Assembly (NCBI GenBank): GCA_032881465.1
Contig: CP126168.1
Span: 62,001 to 126,000, forward strand
Length of the DNA stretch: 64,000 nucleotides
Direction of reading: 5' to 3'
From: Parvibaculaceae bacterium PLY_AMNH_Bact1
GTDB taxonomy: Bacteria > Pseudomonadota > Alphaproteobacteria > Parvibaculales > Parvibaculaceae
The notes beneath the pieces are model-generated. The model saw only the letters and a program-made list of their open reading frames with translations, was not told where the DNA came from and ran no database searches. This document shows positions 15,536-25,036 of the stretch, piece by piece; position 1 is the stretch's first letter, and every line of letters starts with the position of its first letter. The position numbers were made by a program, and so were the translations under genes.

Positions 15536-17738
15536 TCAGCTCAGATAATAATCGCTGTAGCGACCATAGTAGTAAGTTGCATCGCCGTAGCCATATTTTG
15601 TCTGCTTATCCATGTCGACCTGTTCAAACACTGCACCAGCAATGTCAGCGCCAAACTCCTTCAACTTTGCAACGGATTGTTCAGCAGCTGTCTTGGGCGT
15701 GTCTTGCCATTTTACGACAAACACCACTTTATCTAGATGAGATGAAAGCGATTTAGAGTCAGAAACGGGCAGAACCGGAGGCGAGTCAATGATGACCATA
15801 TCAAACCGCTGCCGCAACTTAGCCAGAAGATCTTTCATTGCGTCAGAGGCGAGCAAGTCGGCGGGGTTGGCAGGTTGCCGTGTTGTCGCGAGATATTCAA
15901 ACCCGCCTTCTTCGCTTGTTTGCAGCGCATCCTCCAGCGTGCAGCTATGGGTCAGAAGGTCGATCATGTCGAACTCAGACCGCTTCGCACCGATTATTTT
16001 TTGAACAGATGGTCGCCGTAAATCCGCATCAACAAGCACAACGTTGAGGCCGGCTCTTACCAGAGATGTCGCAAAGCTGATGGCGGTGGTGGTTTTGCCT
16101 TCGTTTGGCAAAGACGACGTGATCAGTATGGATTTCGGCGGGTCATCGACGTCGGACAGCGCCAGAGCTGCTTGTAGTTCTCGAAAGCTTTCCGAATAGG
16201 CAGACAATGGTTTGGCTTTGACGAACCGGTGCGGTGCCTTCTCTGCCTGCGTCCCCGAAAGATCCTTTTCTTTCAATATGGGCACGGTTGCAAGAACCGG
16301 GAGGTTCAACGTTTCCTCCAGATCACGGGGTGTGTGGAACCTGTCATCCAGATACTCTCGAACGAACGCGGCGCCAACGCCAAGAAGGGTCGACGCAACC
16401 AGCGCTAGAGCGACGTTGAGCGTTGTGCGTTGTGCGTGGCGAACTCTTGTCCACAGGCAAAGTTGCGCGCGAAATAACACGCGCATCTGCTTCCTGAAGG
16501 TCTTCTTGTTGTCGCGTCTCTTTGAACCGCGCGAGGAAGTTCTCGTAAAGGGTTCGGTTCGATGTCGCTTCACGCTGTAGTTCGCGAAGACGCACGCGGT
16601 CTTGTTCCTTTTCACCAGCTGCAGTCGTCGTTGCCGCTAGGCTGCGCTCTAGAGACGCTACACGCGTCGCAGCGACCGCCACTTCATTTTCCAGGCCGAC
16701 GACGATCCGGCTAACCTCAGATTGAATCTGCAGATCGAGGTCGCGGCGCTCATCTTTGATTTCAATAATGCTAGGGTGACGTTCACCGTAGCGCGCCCGC
16801 AACTGCGCTTCCTTGCGGATAAGTTCGGATTGTTCTCGCCGCAAATCGCGAATAACTTCCGACGCGAGCACTTCACCGACAGATTCAAATCCGCGGCCGC
16901 GGCTAACAAGCTCGCGCACGCGTCCAAGTTTTGCACGGCTCCCGTCAAGTTCGGCGCGGGCAAGCAAGAGCTGGCTGTTGATTTCTTTCAGCTGCTGCTC
17001 AGTGAGCGTCGAGCCATCTGCATCCAACAATCCGTGGGCAGCGCGATAGAGTTCAGCTGCTTCCTCAGACGATTTGACCTGCTCCCGCAAATCTCGCAGG
17101 CGTGAGTCCAGCCACACGGTCGCCCGTTGAGTGGCCTCGTACTTCGCCTCCAGCTGGTCCACCAAATAGGCATCGGCGACCGCGTTGGCAATTCGCTCTG
17201 CTTTACGTGGAACTTCAGAGGTAAAGTTGATCGAAATGACTTTTGTGAGGCCCGTCCGGGAGATGCCGAGGCGGTTTTGAAATACATCGACTACTGATAT
17301 TAGTTCGGCCTGTCTGGCTTCTTCTTCGTTCCGCTCTGCACCGGGCACCAGACTGCGGACCAAATGCAATGGGTTCAAAGACGCGGCCCAGCTTTGCTCC
17401 TGCAATATGACATTAAATTCGGGGTCGTTTCCCAGGTCGAGTGTTTCGATAACGCGTAACGCTAGGGCCTGGGACTTAATGATCTCGACCTGACTATCGA
17501 CTGTCGCGCTATCTGAAGAGAGCCCGGAGAGCACCGCTTCAATATCGACGACATTATTCTCCCGTGTCTCAATTAGGACTTTCGCCGTCGCCGTGTAAAG
17601 TGGCGTTAACTGAAGCGTTACCACAAGTGTGAGCACAGTGATTGTGGCAATCATAGCGACGATGAGCTGCAGGTTGCGCCGTAGCGTCAGGTAGACCTGT
17701 CGCAGGTCTATCAGGTCGACGTCAGATTCTTGGTTCAT
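15536..17738 (-). pseudogene. ExoP/Wzc-type polysaccharide co-polymerase and tyrosine kinase, frameshifted
   Basis: Together two frames make a normal chain-length regulator of about 730 residues. From 17738 down come an N-terminal membrane helix, a Wzz domain with long periplasmic coiled coil and a GNVR-like region. From about 16430 to 15536, in another frame, come the second membrane helix (LNVALALVASTLLGVGAAF) and the bacterial tyrosine-kinase domain. That domain has Walker A PNEGKTT, Walker A' VLVDADLRRPS, Walker B VIIDSPP and a C-terminal tyrosine cluster. The frames are broken by an extra copy of a 7-bp repeat at 16423-16436; removing one copy restores a continuous protein. A split product is possible, because an ATG at 16486 could start a membrane-helix-plus-kinase protein like CapB. 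It may be a pseudogene, a phase-variable gene or an assembly error. Confidence 0.85.
16416..16436 (-). repeat. 7-bp tandem repeat causing the kinase frameshift
   Basis: Three adjacent heptamers on the + strand: TTGAGCG, TTGTGCG, TTGTGCG. The last two are identical. With one TTGTGCG removed, the minus-strand reading becomes SSPRTTLNVALAL without interruption. Confidence 0.9.
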
Positions 17739-18301
17739 TGGAAGGTGTTGTCTCTAATTTAGCTACAGGAATCATCTGAGCCCAGGAACATCGAATTGTA
17801 AGGGGTGGTGACACGACACCGAATGTGAGTATTACATGGTACTTCTGATAAGGATACGGGGCAAGCAAGGCAAATTTGACGGCTGAATTAACCATTCGGC
17901 TATCGCTTCGCCATGATAGTAGTTTCCCGCTTCAGGAAAATTCGCTCTGCCACCAATGGCATTTTGGAAATAGCCGGGGCGTCAATTTGCATATCTCAGA
18001 GACTGCGGCATAAACACCCTCCCAAACTCGATCTCAGACTCGACAAAGTCCGTCATCAGATAGAGACTTCTTGGGAAGCCTTAAGTGGTTCAAACGCAGT
18101 CCTATGAGATGCAGCAAGACAAACACCAGCTTTATCGTAACTATCGATGTGAGATGAACCTCAACATGCCATAGGGATTGGTGCGTGGTTCAATATTCGG
18201 TCATAGTTTTTCACAGTGTTTTTTCTGGTGAGCACGTGCGGTATACGCCATGGTGGGAGTCCTAGGTCTTCAACGGATAACAACAGTTTCGAGCTCGCAA
18301 T
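17739..18301. other. Intergenic region upstream of the kinase and Wzy-like genes
   Basis: About 560 bp between divergent transcription units. It should contain both promoters. Short open frames here (for example 17913-18107) have no ribosome site or family likeness. An imperfect inverted repeat, GCTGAAT/ATTCGGC, lies near 17881-17899. Nothing else was recognised. Confidence 0.4.
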
Positions 18302-19573
18302 ATGAGTGCTACAAATGCCAGCAAAAGTGTATCGCTCAACATGTACCAAGCGCTTGGTGCGGTCTCCTGCGTCTTGTCGCTAACCTATTGTTTGATCCTC
18401 AACGCGGATCCAACGGGTGATTTTAATGGTCTATTAGACAACCCTATTGGCCGGTATCTGCCGGTAGTGGGCATGATCGCAACCATCTTTCTGTTTGTTC
18501 TGGGAGGGTTTTCACCGAGGGTTCTGACGAATGGTCCGATTGTCCTACTTTTCTTATTGGCATCGACAATGGCTCTTGGGTCTTTCGTACAACTCTCTTC
18601 AGGTGCATCGGTAGAAAATTCGTTTCTGGGCCGCTCAGCGGTGATGTTCTGTGTGTTGACGGGTGGCCTAGTTGCCGCGAATGATCGTGCCATGGCACTA
18701 GTCACGAACAATGTGCTGCCGATATTCGTACTATCGGCAGCCATGGGAATAGTGTTTCTAATTCTGCGGTCTCTCGATCTGGCGTTTACTAACCAGGTGC
18801 ATATTCTACGCGTTGAGCAGATTTTTTTTGTTGCAGGTTTTGCATGGTTGAGCCGCAGGTACCGTTCCGCATTCTTGCGGTATGCATTGTTTGCTCTGTT
18901 TCTATGGATCGCTTATGAAACGGGCAAGTCTACAATGACCTTGTTGGCGCTGGTCTTCTTTGCGCTCACGTTTGGGGTTTCCGCCGCTGAGCGCATTGGA
19001 AGTTTGTACCAAACAAAAAAGATTTCACGAGGACTGCTGCGTTTTCTGATTGGTTTGTTTGTTGTTATTGGTCTTTCTATTCTTTTCTACTTTGCCTACG
19101 AAATCATTTCGGAAAGGGGCGTCCGCTACCAAAATGATTTGCGACTTGAAATGTGGAAGGCGCGGTGGAGTCTCTTTCTTGAATCACCAATTGTCGGAAG
19201 TTTGTTTTCTGATAGTCCGCTATATGCGTCACCTATCCTGCGCGGCATGGAATTGAGTACGCATAATGACTTTCTTGATCTGCTGGCGTTCGGTGGCATC
19301 ATTAGTCTTGCAGTGTTTACGGCGGCTACAATTCCAATCTATGTCAGGTTAATAAAGAGCTCTTTCTTTGCCAATCGCGGAACTGCACTTCGCGATGATG
19401 CGATTTTCGGCATGCTTTTATTATGTTACCTGGTTGCCTCCATTGGAAATCCGATATTTTCGACGCCCCGTCTTGCAGTTCCTATTTGGTTTTCAATTGG
19501 CATTCTGGCGGTGACGCAACTGCGCAATTCCAACATGAGATCAGGTGCGCTTAAGGTGAGAGTGTCCAGGTGA
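18302..19573 (+). CDS. Second O-antigen ligase/polymerase-like membrane protein
   Basis: A 423-residue polytopic membrane protein with about eleven helices. The Wzy_C-type motif is near residue 310, STHNDFLDLLAFGGIISLAVF, after a periplasmic segment. Low sequence similarity to the protein at 13440 suggests a different role, either repeat-unit polymerase or terminal ligase. The start at 18302 has only a weak ribosome site. It overlaps the following acyltransferase by 4 bp. DNA in this stretch is visibly richer in A and T than the flanking chromosome, as is common for polysaccharide-specific genes acquired by transfer. Confidence 0.82.
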   Translation: MSATNASKSVSLNMYQALGAVSCVLSLTYCLILNADPTGDFNGLLDNPIGRYLPVVGMIATIFLFVLGGFSPRVLTNGPIVLLFLLASTMALGSFVQLSSGASVENSFLGRSAVMFCVLTGGLVAANDRAMALVTNNVLPIFVLSAAMGIVFLILRSLDLAFTNQVHILRVEQIFFVAGFAWLSRRYRSAFLRYALFALFLWIAYETGKSTMTLLALVFFALTFGVSAAERIGSLYQTKKISRGLLRFLIGLFVVIGLSILFYFAYEIISERGVRYQNDLRLEMWKARWSLFLESPIVGSLFSDSPLYASPILRGMELSTHNDFLDLLAFGGIISLAVFTAATIPIYVRLIKSSFFANRGTALRDDAIFGMLLLCYLVASIGNPIFSTPRLAVPIWFSIGILAVTQLRNSNMRSGALKVRVSR

Positions 19574-20733
19574 GTTGGTTAGGAGCAGGAGATAAGCAAT
19601 CGATCTCAGAGCATCAGAGTTTTTGGCTAGATGCTGCGCGCGGGCTTTCTGCATGCTTAGTCATGTTGGGTCATATTAGAGCCTATTTTTTTGGGCAGTA
19701 TAACGAAGGTATCGAAGGTTTTCCTGAGGTGGTGCAAAAAGCCTTCTTCGTCTTCTTCGGATTGGGACATGAAGCCGTAATGGTTTTCTTTGTAATGAGT
19801 GGAATGCTCATAGCTCCCAAATTTCTGGGAAAAGGGCGAATTTCGACAGTCTATTTGGCAAGATACATTTTGGACCGATTAGCCAGAATCTATTGCGTGG
19901 CTATTCCCATGATTTTAATCTCGGTCATCTTCGCCTACGCTGCGCAAGCCTTGTATGGGCATAGCTATTTTCATGCTGGATCTGATTGTGCGCCATCATT
20001 GTGGGATGTAGTTGCCAATTTGTTGTTTCTCAACAATGGTTTTGTTGAAACAATCTGCTCTAACGGTCCGTACTGGTCCATTCACAATGAAGTTTACTAT
20101 TATTTCGCGTGGCCAGCCCTCCTGCTCGTCTTTCTTGCCGAAAGCAGGAGGATTAAGCTCGCGGCGGTAGTTTTTCTTGTAGTGTCGGTGTCGGCACTAC
20201 TTCTTTTTGACGCCTATGACACGCACAATACACTTTTGCTGATGCCTGTATGGGTGCTAGGCGGCCTGGCTGTTTATATCCGTAGGGTGCCTGGAAGCTT
20301 TCCGCTTTGGTTAAGCATCTCCATGTGTGTGTTCGTGTTGCCGAGCCTGATTCCCGGTAATTCGACGTTTTTGATCGAGGCGTATGGGTTGGCGATAGTC
20401 TTCACATGCCTTTTTATTGCTGCACGGAACGCACCTATCCCTGGCCGCAATATCACAATATTCTTCCGGTGGCTGGCAGACATTTCCTTTTCGCTTTACC
20501 TCTCGCATGCGATTTTTCTGAGCTTTATACGCACTGCTTTGGAATACGGTTATGGGGTTAGTCTGCCATTCAACGAGATTGCATGGCCCCAAATGTGTTT
20601 CTTCGTAATCATGGGCCTGCTCTGTCTGTTGTTGGGGCATATTTGTTATGTTCTGTTCGAGAGCAAGACGCCTAAGGTTCGAACACTGGTACACAGATAC
20701 CTGTTGCGAGCTCTATATCAAAAGATACCCTGA
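19570..20733 (+). CDS. Acyltransferase 3 family membrane protein (OafA-like O-acetyltransferase)
   Basis: A 387-residue integral membrane protein with ten or so helices. The N-terminal signature FWLDAARGLSACLVMLGHIRAYFF contains the catalytic-type histidine, and the R/K-rich loop (YILDRLARIYCVAIP) is the family RxxR region. Homologues add O-acetyl or other acyl groups to EPS or LPS sugars. GTG at 19570 overlaps the previous stop (GTGA). The gene ends 7 bp before a convergent sulfotransferase gene. Confidence 0.88.
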   Translation: MSWLGAGDKQSISEHQSFWLDAARGLSACLVMLGHIRAYFFGQYNEGIEGFPEVVQKAFFVFFGLGHEAVMVFFVMSGMLIAPKFLGKGRISTVYLARYILDRLARIYCVAIPMILISVIFAYAAQALYGHSYFHAGSDCAPSLWDVVANLLFLNNGFVETICSNGPYWSIHNEVYYYFAWPALLLVFLAESRRIKLAAVVFLVVSVSALLLFDAYDTHNTLLLMPVWVLGGLAVYIRRVPGSFPLWLSISMCVFVLPSLIPGNSTFLIEAYGLAIVFTCLFIAARNAPIPGRNITIFFRWLADISFSLYLSHAIFLSFIRTALEYGYGVSLPFNEIAWPQMCFFVIMGLLCLLLGHICYVLFESKTPKVRTLVHRYLLRALYQKIP

Positions 20734-20740
20734 CGCCGGT

Positions 20741-21691
20741 TTAACGCCGCGCGAACTGAGATGGTGGCCAAGCTTTGTTGCGAAGGATGTAAGGCTCGAT
20801 GAAGTGGTACACCGGACCGAATGGGATAAAGACAGCATCGCTGAGCCGCCCATTGCCTCTTGCTGCACTGAGTTCTTCGGACAAGACTTCTTTGTCATAA
20901 CCCATCGTTTGTAGTGCATCAGTTCCAAGATACTCTAAGTACCGCCTCGCCCAGTGCTTGCGCAGAGGCCCACCAAATCCTGTTTGCCAACTGTCCACCG
21001 AATTTGAGCTCGTGCCGATGTACCTTTGCTGACCAGTCTGGTCCCCCATTGTGCTGAGTAGTTTGGCTGGGTTTGTCACAAACTCGCTAGAGTAAGGTGC
21101 TTCAAAGTGTTCAAAAATTTTGGGCCAGTGAGTTTGAGGGGATGAAACTAGATCTTCGTAGCAAATACTCAAGACCCGTTCCTCAGACTGATGGGCGTTC
21201 CAACACTCAATAAGTGCAGGCAGACCCTTGCGCAGGTCGTACTCGTAGAAGTAAGCATTCCATTGTCCGCCACCCCACGTTTCGTTGATTGAATGAACAA
21301 CGGCTAAAGGGTTGCGCCAGAGAAAGAGAATCCTAGCATCAGGGAACGCACTCAGAATGTCTTCGCAAAAGCCTGCATTGCGAGGTGTTTTGTCTAGAAA
21401 CAGGTCGGTGGGGTTTTCGCAAAAATGTTCGTAGAGGAAGGTTGTCATCTCCGCGATGGCTGATCGCCAAACCTCATCGCCGTTTGGCAATAAGTTTAGC
21501 ATATCACTAATTCCGATCCGGACATGATCGTAAGCGAAATCTGCCAGAGGTGCCGAACCAGTACGTATGCCGAATAGAGCCGGCAGCAACCATGGTTCCG
21601 GCGTAGTTTTAATGCTAGGCGCGCCTGAAAGCACTCTTTGCACATAGGTTGAACCGGAACGAGGAAGGGAAAAAATAAATCCTAGTTTCAC
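20741..21691 (-). CDS. Sulfotransferase family protein (1)
   Basis: A 316-residue soluble PAPS-dependent sulfotransferase-like protein. The 5'-phosphosulfate-binding loop is FSLPRSGSTYVQR at residues 7-19. The 3'-phosphate-binding strand-helix is RILFLWRNPLAVVHSINETW near residue 115-135, with Arg and Ser as expected. It could sulfate a sugar of the EPS. GTG at 21691 overlaps the stop of the upstream sulfotransferase (GTGA), and it is the last gene of a six-gene minus-strand operon running from 26659. Confidence 0.82.
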   Translation of the reverse strand: MKLGFIFSLPRSGSTYVQRVLSGAPSIKTTPEPWLLPALFGIRTGSAPLADFAYDHVRIGISDMLNLLPNGDEVWRSAIAEMTTFLYEHFCENPTDLFLDKTPRNAGFCEDILSAFPDARILFLWRNPLAVVHSINETWGGGQWNAYFYEYDLRKGLPALIECWNAHQSEERVLSICYEDLVSSPQTHWPKIFEHFEAPYSSEFVTNPAKLLSTMGDQTGQQRYIGTSSNSVDSWQTGFGGPLRKHWARRYLEYLGTDALQTMGYDKEVLSEELSAARGNGRLSDAVFIPFGPVYHFIEPYILRNKAWPPSQFARR

Positions 21692-22626
21692 TTCTTATGC
21701 CCCGTGAGGTGGTCGTCGTCTTCAGCTAACCAGATGGGCAATTGTTGCCCAGGATAGGTATCCTTTAAGAGCTCGGCGAGCCGCCTATTTGCTGGTGCGT
21801 ACCAGTTTTGCAAGATTTCTTTTCCAGTCAGCTCGTCGACTGATTGGCGATCAAGTGTTTGTGCATTGATGCGATGATGAAGCCACCGCAATGCCTCTTT
21901 AACAGCGGGCACCTTATTGAAAGTAGGTTCCAGATAGTTGTTTATCGCGCGGGCTACTCGAAATAGCTGAATGTTCTTTATGCTCACGCCCTGATTTTCG
22001 CTCTTGAAAGCGATTGGTGGAAATCGACCGGCGTCCACACCAATATGAGCAGCACAGCGAGCCAAAGTGTCTTCTGGATTCTCGATCATTTCGTCCAAGA
22101 ATAGAACCAGAATTTGTTCCGCCGAAAAATAGCAAAAATAGTGTTGGAGAATGTCAGTATAATTCCCAACCTTACTTCCGGCTTTTACATAGTCTGCAAC
22201 TTCCAGATTGATTGGGTTGATTGGCGTTGGGTCTGCATCAGTGGCAACGATCTTAGTGTAGTCGGAAAAGGTAACATCAGGTGCAATACGTCCCTCCCAA
22301 TCTCGTTCGCCACGGAAATAGGCACTCAGCCGAGCGGCTGGTTCTCTCAAAATGCAGATTAGCCTCGCAGTGGGCAGGTCGGCGTGCAGCCGCGGCACAA
22401 CATCGCTGTGCTCCCTAAAGTAGCTGGGACTGGCTTCGAGCGTCGATAATCCCCCGGCGGCGAAGTTTGATTCATAGTCTGACGTGCGCTTTCCAGATCG
22501 GAAATAGTCCAGTTCCTTTACCCTGCTTTCAGCAATGTCAGGGTGTTGAGCTAGATAGCGCCAAAGAGAGGTGGTGCCACTTCGCGGCGCCCCGAAAATT
22601 ATTGCATGGGTACGGCCGGCGCTCAT
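21688..22626 (-). CDS. Sulfotransferase family protein (2)
   Basis: A 312-residue protein of the NDST/heparan-type sulfotransferase fold. The 5'-PSB loop is FGAPRSGTTSLWRYLAQHP at residues 11-29. VKELDYF follows (the KE-FF-like motif of this group), and the 3'-PSB is LICILREPAARLSAYFR near residue 90. It differs from its neighbour in sequence, so the two probably sulfate different positions or sugars. It overlaps both the flippase gene and the next sulfotransferase by 4 bp. Confidence 0.85.
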   Translation of the reverse strand: MSAGRTHAIIFGAPRSGTTSLWRYLAQHPDIAESRVKELDYFRSGKRTSDYESNFAAGGLSTLEASPSYFREHSDVVPRLHADLPTARLICILREPAARLSAYFRGERDWEGRIAPDVTFSDYTKIVATDADPTPINPINLEVADYVKAGSKVGNYTDILQHYFCYFSAEQILVLFLDEMIENPEDTLARCAAHIGVDAGRFPPIAFKSENQGVSIKNIQLFRVARAINNYLEPTFNKVPAVKEALRWLHHRINAQTLDRQSVDELTGKEILQNWYAPANRRLAELLKDTYPGQQLPIWLAEDDDHLTGHKK

Positions 22627-24005
22627 TTATCAGACCTCATCTTGCGTAGTTCCTGCGCCCAGCGACCAAGGTCCCTGAAACTTTCCAGATATTGTGCTGG
22701 GTGCAAGTATGCATGAGACCATACACCAATCTTCTCATGAAGAAGGATCAAGAATGCCAGGTTTTGAAATACGAGAATTATACTCAAAGCAACTGCCAGT
22801 CCGATAGGGCCCATCACTTGAGCTGTCAAATAGAAGGCAGGGACGGCAATGATGGATGTTAGAGCAGTTACAATGAGAAAGATTCGCTCATGTCCCAAAA
22901 GGGTGAGGGCCTTGGCGGCGCTGCCGCAAAACGCGTTGAAAAGCAATCCGGGCGCGAACGCCAGAAAGAACAGAAAAGCGTCACCGTATGACGGACCAAA
23001 AATCGCTGAGAAAAGGCTGGACCCTCCTATTGCAACCATGAGCAAGGCTGCGAGCGAAACTGCCGTCGCCATCGACCCACTCAGTCTGAGGAGGTGCGTG
23101 AGTTCAGCGTGGTTGCCGCGGATGTGAGCGTCAATCAGAAGAGCAGGGATTGCGCCATTTATTAATGTAATGGGTGCGGACAAGAGAACTCGCAACTGTT
23201 GCGCGGCAAACAAGAGTGCGAGGCTTGTGCCCCCGAAAAATATTCCACCTATAACGATAGCGGCATACTGACCGCTCAACAATTGCAGCAATTGTCCCGA
23301 CATCAGCTGCATATTCGTCCCCACATTCTTTTTGAGCGAGCTGATGATCCCTTCTACCCTGATGGTCAGTGACATTTTGTTTGCGAGCGCCAAGACGGCA
23401 ACTGAAGTCACTACAAAGGAGCCAAAAACCGCAATCTGAAGCAACGACACGAGCGTAAAATGATCAACACTCACCACAAGAAGTGAGGCAAGAAGCATAA
23501 TGGTGACGCGCACTGCACCACCATGTTGACCAAGGCCTGTCAAACTTGCAGCCCAACCGATCCACCCTAGGCCACGCAATGCCTCTGAAAATAGTACATT
23601 CAATGACATTAAAAGGAGTAATAGCACCGCTAACCATACGACCTGTGCGTTGACCATCTCCCCATCAAGCGATGGAAGGAAATAACCAGAACTCCAATAA
23701 AATAGACAAGAAACGAAAATCCCTGCCGCCAAAGTTGTTAGAAATGCCGCCCACAAATCATCCGAAAAGCGATCAATGTTCTTGTTGGAGGACGCCTGCC
23801 CAGCAAGACGAACAATGGAGATCTGGTAGCCAGCTGTGGCGGGGACAACCAAAATAACCATGAGCGACATAAGGACGCCGAAAAACCCGTAGGTTTCTTG
23901 GTCCAGGTTCCTTGTCATCACCACATTTAATCCGAGAGCTACGACAAGTGCGAAAAGTCGGCTCGCTGATGAACTGAGAAGTCCCGAGATAAACCTCTGA
24001 ATCAC
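22623..24005 (-). CDS. Polysaccharide flippase (Wzx-like)
   Basis: A 460-residue inner-membrane protein with 12-14 predicted helices and the Polysacc_synt/MVF-type N-terminus (SRLFALVVALGLNVVMTRNLDQETYGFFGVL, read in two parts). It would flip undecaprenyl-linked repeat units to the periplasm, the third step of a Wzx/Wzy pathway after priming by the transferase at 11764. The GTG start at 24005 overlaps the previous stop as GTGA, so translation is coupled. Confidence 0.88.
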   Translation of the reverse strand: MIQRFISGLLSSSASRLFALVVALGLNVVMTRNLDQETYGFFGVLMSLMVILVVPATAGYQISIVRLAGQASSNKNIDRFSDDLWAAFLTTLAAGIFVSCLFYWSSGYFLPSLDGEMVNAQVVWLAVLLLLLMSLNVLFSEALRGLGWIGWAASLTGLGQHGGAVRVTIMLLASLLVVSVDHFTLVSLLQIAVFGSFVVTSVAVLALANKMSLTIRVEGIISSLKKNVGTNMQLMSGQLLQLLSGQYAAIVIGGIFFGGTSLALLFAAQQLRVLLSAPITLINGAIPALLIDAHIRGNHAELTHLLRLSGSMATAVSLAALLMVAIGGSSLFSAIFGPSYGDAFLFFLAFAPGLLFNAFCGSAAKALTLLGHERIFLIVTALTSIIAVPAFYLTAQVMGPIGLAVALSIILVFQNLAFLILLHEKIGVWSHAYLHPAQYLESFRDLGRWAQELRKMRSDK

Positions 24006-25036
24006 AGATTGTGCCCGCCGGTCGCACAGCTTGCTGATATCGCTTTGCCAAGGAAGTGGATAACATTCTCCCGCCTCGACGCAAGGTAGGCTTGGTCTAA
24101 CTCAAGCCGCTTTCCCGGGGCATATTCAACGCCGACGGCGGCTAGCAGATGACTGCGTTTTGATCGCAGAAACAAATATGCCGGATTGCCATAGGCTAAT
24201 GTCACGACTGCTGCGTGCAGCCGGTCGGTAATCGTAACTTTTGTATTTCGGTATAGGTTTAGATACCCATAGGGAGTATATGCGGCGAAGGTATTCGGTT
24301 TTGTAAAAATGGTCAGGGGGTGATTTGCGGGCCTATGACAAGGCCGTACAATTAGATGCTTAGAGACAAGACTGGGGCCACCTCTATCAAGTGTTCTGCC
24401 AATTCTCGCCCTAATTCTTGAGTTTGAGTAGGCGCGGCCTGACAATTGTGGTTGTTCTTCAAGTGCGTCAGCTAAGGTTTCAGAACGAGGCTCCGGGCGA
24501 AAATCAAAAACACTGGTACAATATGGTTCCACCCGGCGTGTTTCATAGCCGGGATAGTAGTCCGGCGAGAACCATGCGCCACAGATACCGTCTAAGGAGT
24601 GATGTGCAAGGTCTCCATACGCGTCGAACGTTGGAGCATCCCGTGTTAACAGCATATGTGGTTTATACTGTTGTAGCATTGCTCGACAATGATTAATTTC
24701 CTGCTGATCATATTGCATGCCGCCAGCTGAAACCAAGAATATAGGAATCCTGTCCTCTTGAGCTGCCTTAAAGGCCGGCTCGTAGAATTGGCGAAAATTT
24801 CTATCAAACATCGGGCCTGCGAACATTACGGCATCAACGTCTCCAACGTATTCAGAATAGTTGAAGGCCTGCCGTCTCGCCCTGCCTTTTAGTTTCATAG
24901 GTAAAATAGGGTTGCCCGCAGTCTGAATTACCTCAGCTTCCGGCACCGCTTTTTCGACAGCATACTTCACGCCCAGCGTAAAAAATGGATTGCCAATATT
25001 TGATGCCCAGTGGCTTGCGGGAAACAAGATTTTCAT
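24002..25036 (-). CDS. Polysaccharide pyruvyl transferase
   Basis: A 344-residue cytoplasmic enzyme of the WcaK/CsaB family that transfers a pyruvate ketal from phosphoenolpyruvate to a sugar. The N-terminal half has Rossmann-like segments with DAVMFAGPMFD near residue 68. The C-terminal half shows the conserved TKVTITDRLHAAVVTLAYGNPA stretch near residue 265-286. It overlaps the GT2 gene by 4 bp and the flippase by 4 bp. Pyruvyl groups would add negative charge to the EPS alongside the predicted sulfate. Confidence 0.82.
   Translation of the reverse strand: MKILFPASHWASNIGNPFFTLGVKYAVEKAVPEAEVIQTAGNPILPMKLKGRARRQAFNYSEYVGDVDAVMFAGPMFDRNFRQFYEPAFKAAQEDRIPIFLVSAGGMQYDQQEINHCRAMLQQYKPHMLLTRDAPTFDAYGDLAHHSLDGICGAWFSPDYYPGYETRRVEPYCTSVFDFRPEPRSETLADALEEQPQLSGRAYSNSRIRARIGRTLDRGGPSLVSKHLIVRPCHRPANHPLTIFTKPNTFAAYTPYGYLNLYRNTKVTITDRLHAAVVTLAYGNPAYLFLRSKRSHLLAAVGVEYAPGKRLELDQAYLASRRENVIHFLGKAISASCATGGHNL

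Noticed and set aside
17913-18107. 64-codon frame in the gap before the second Wzy-like gene
   Set aside because: No ribosome site, no family likeness, and located in a probable promoter region.
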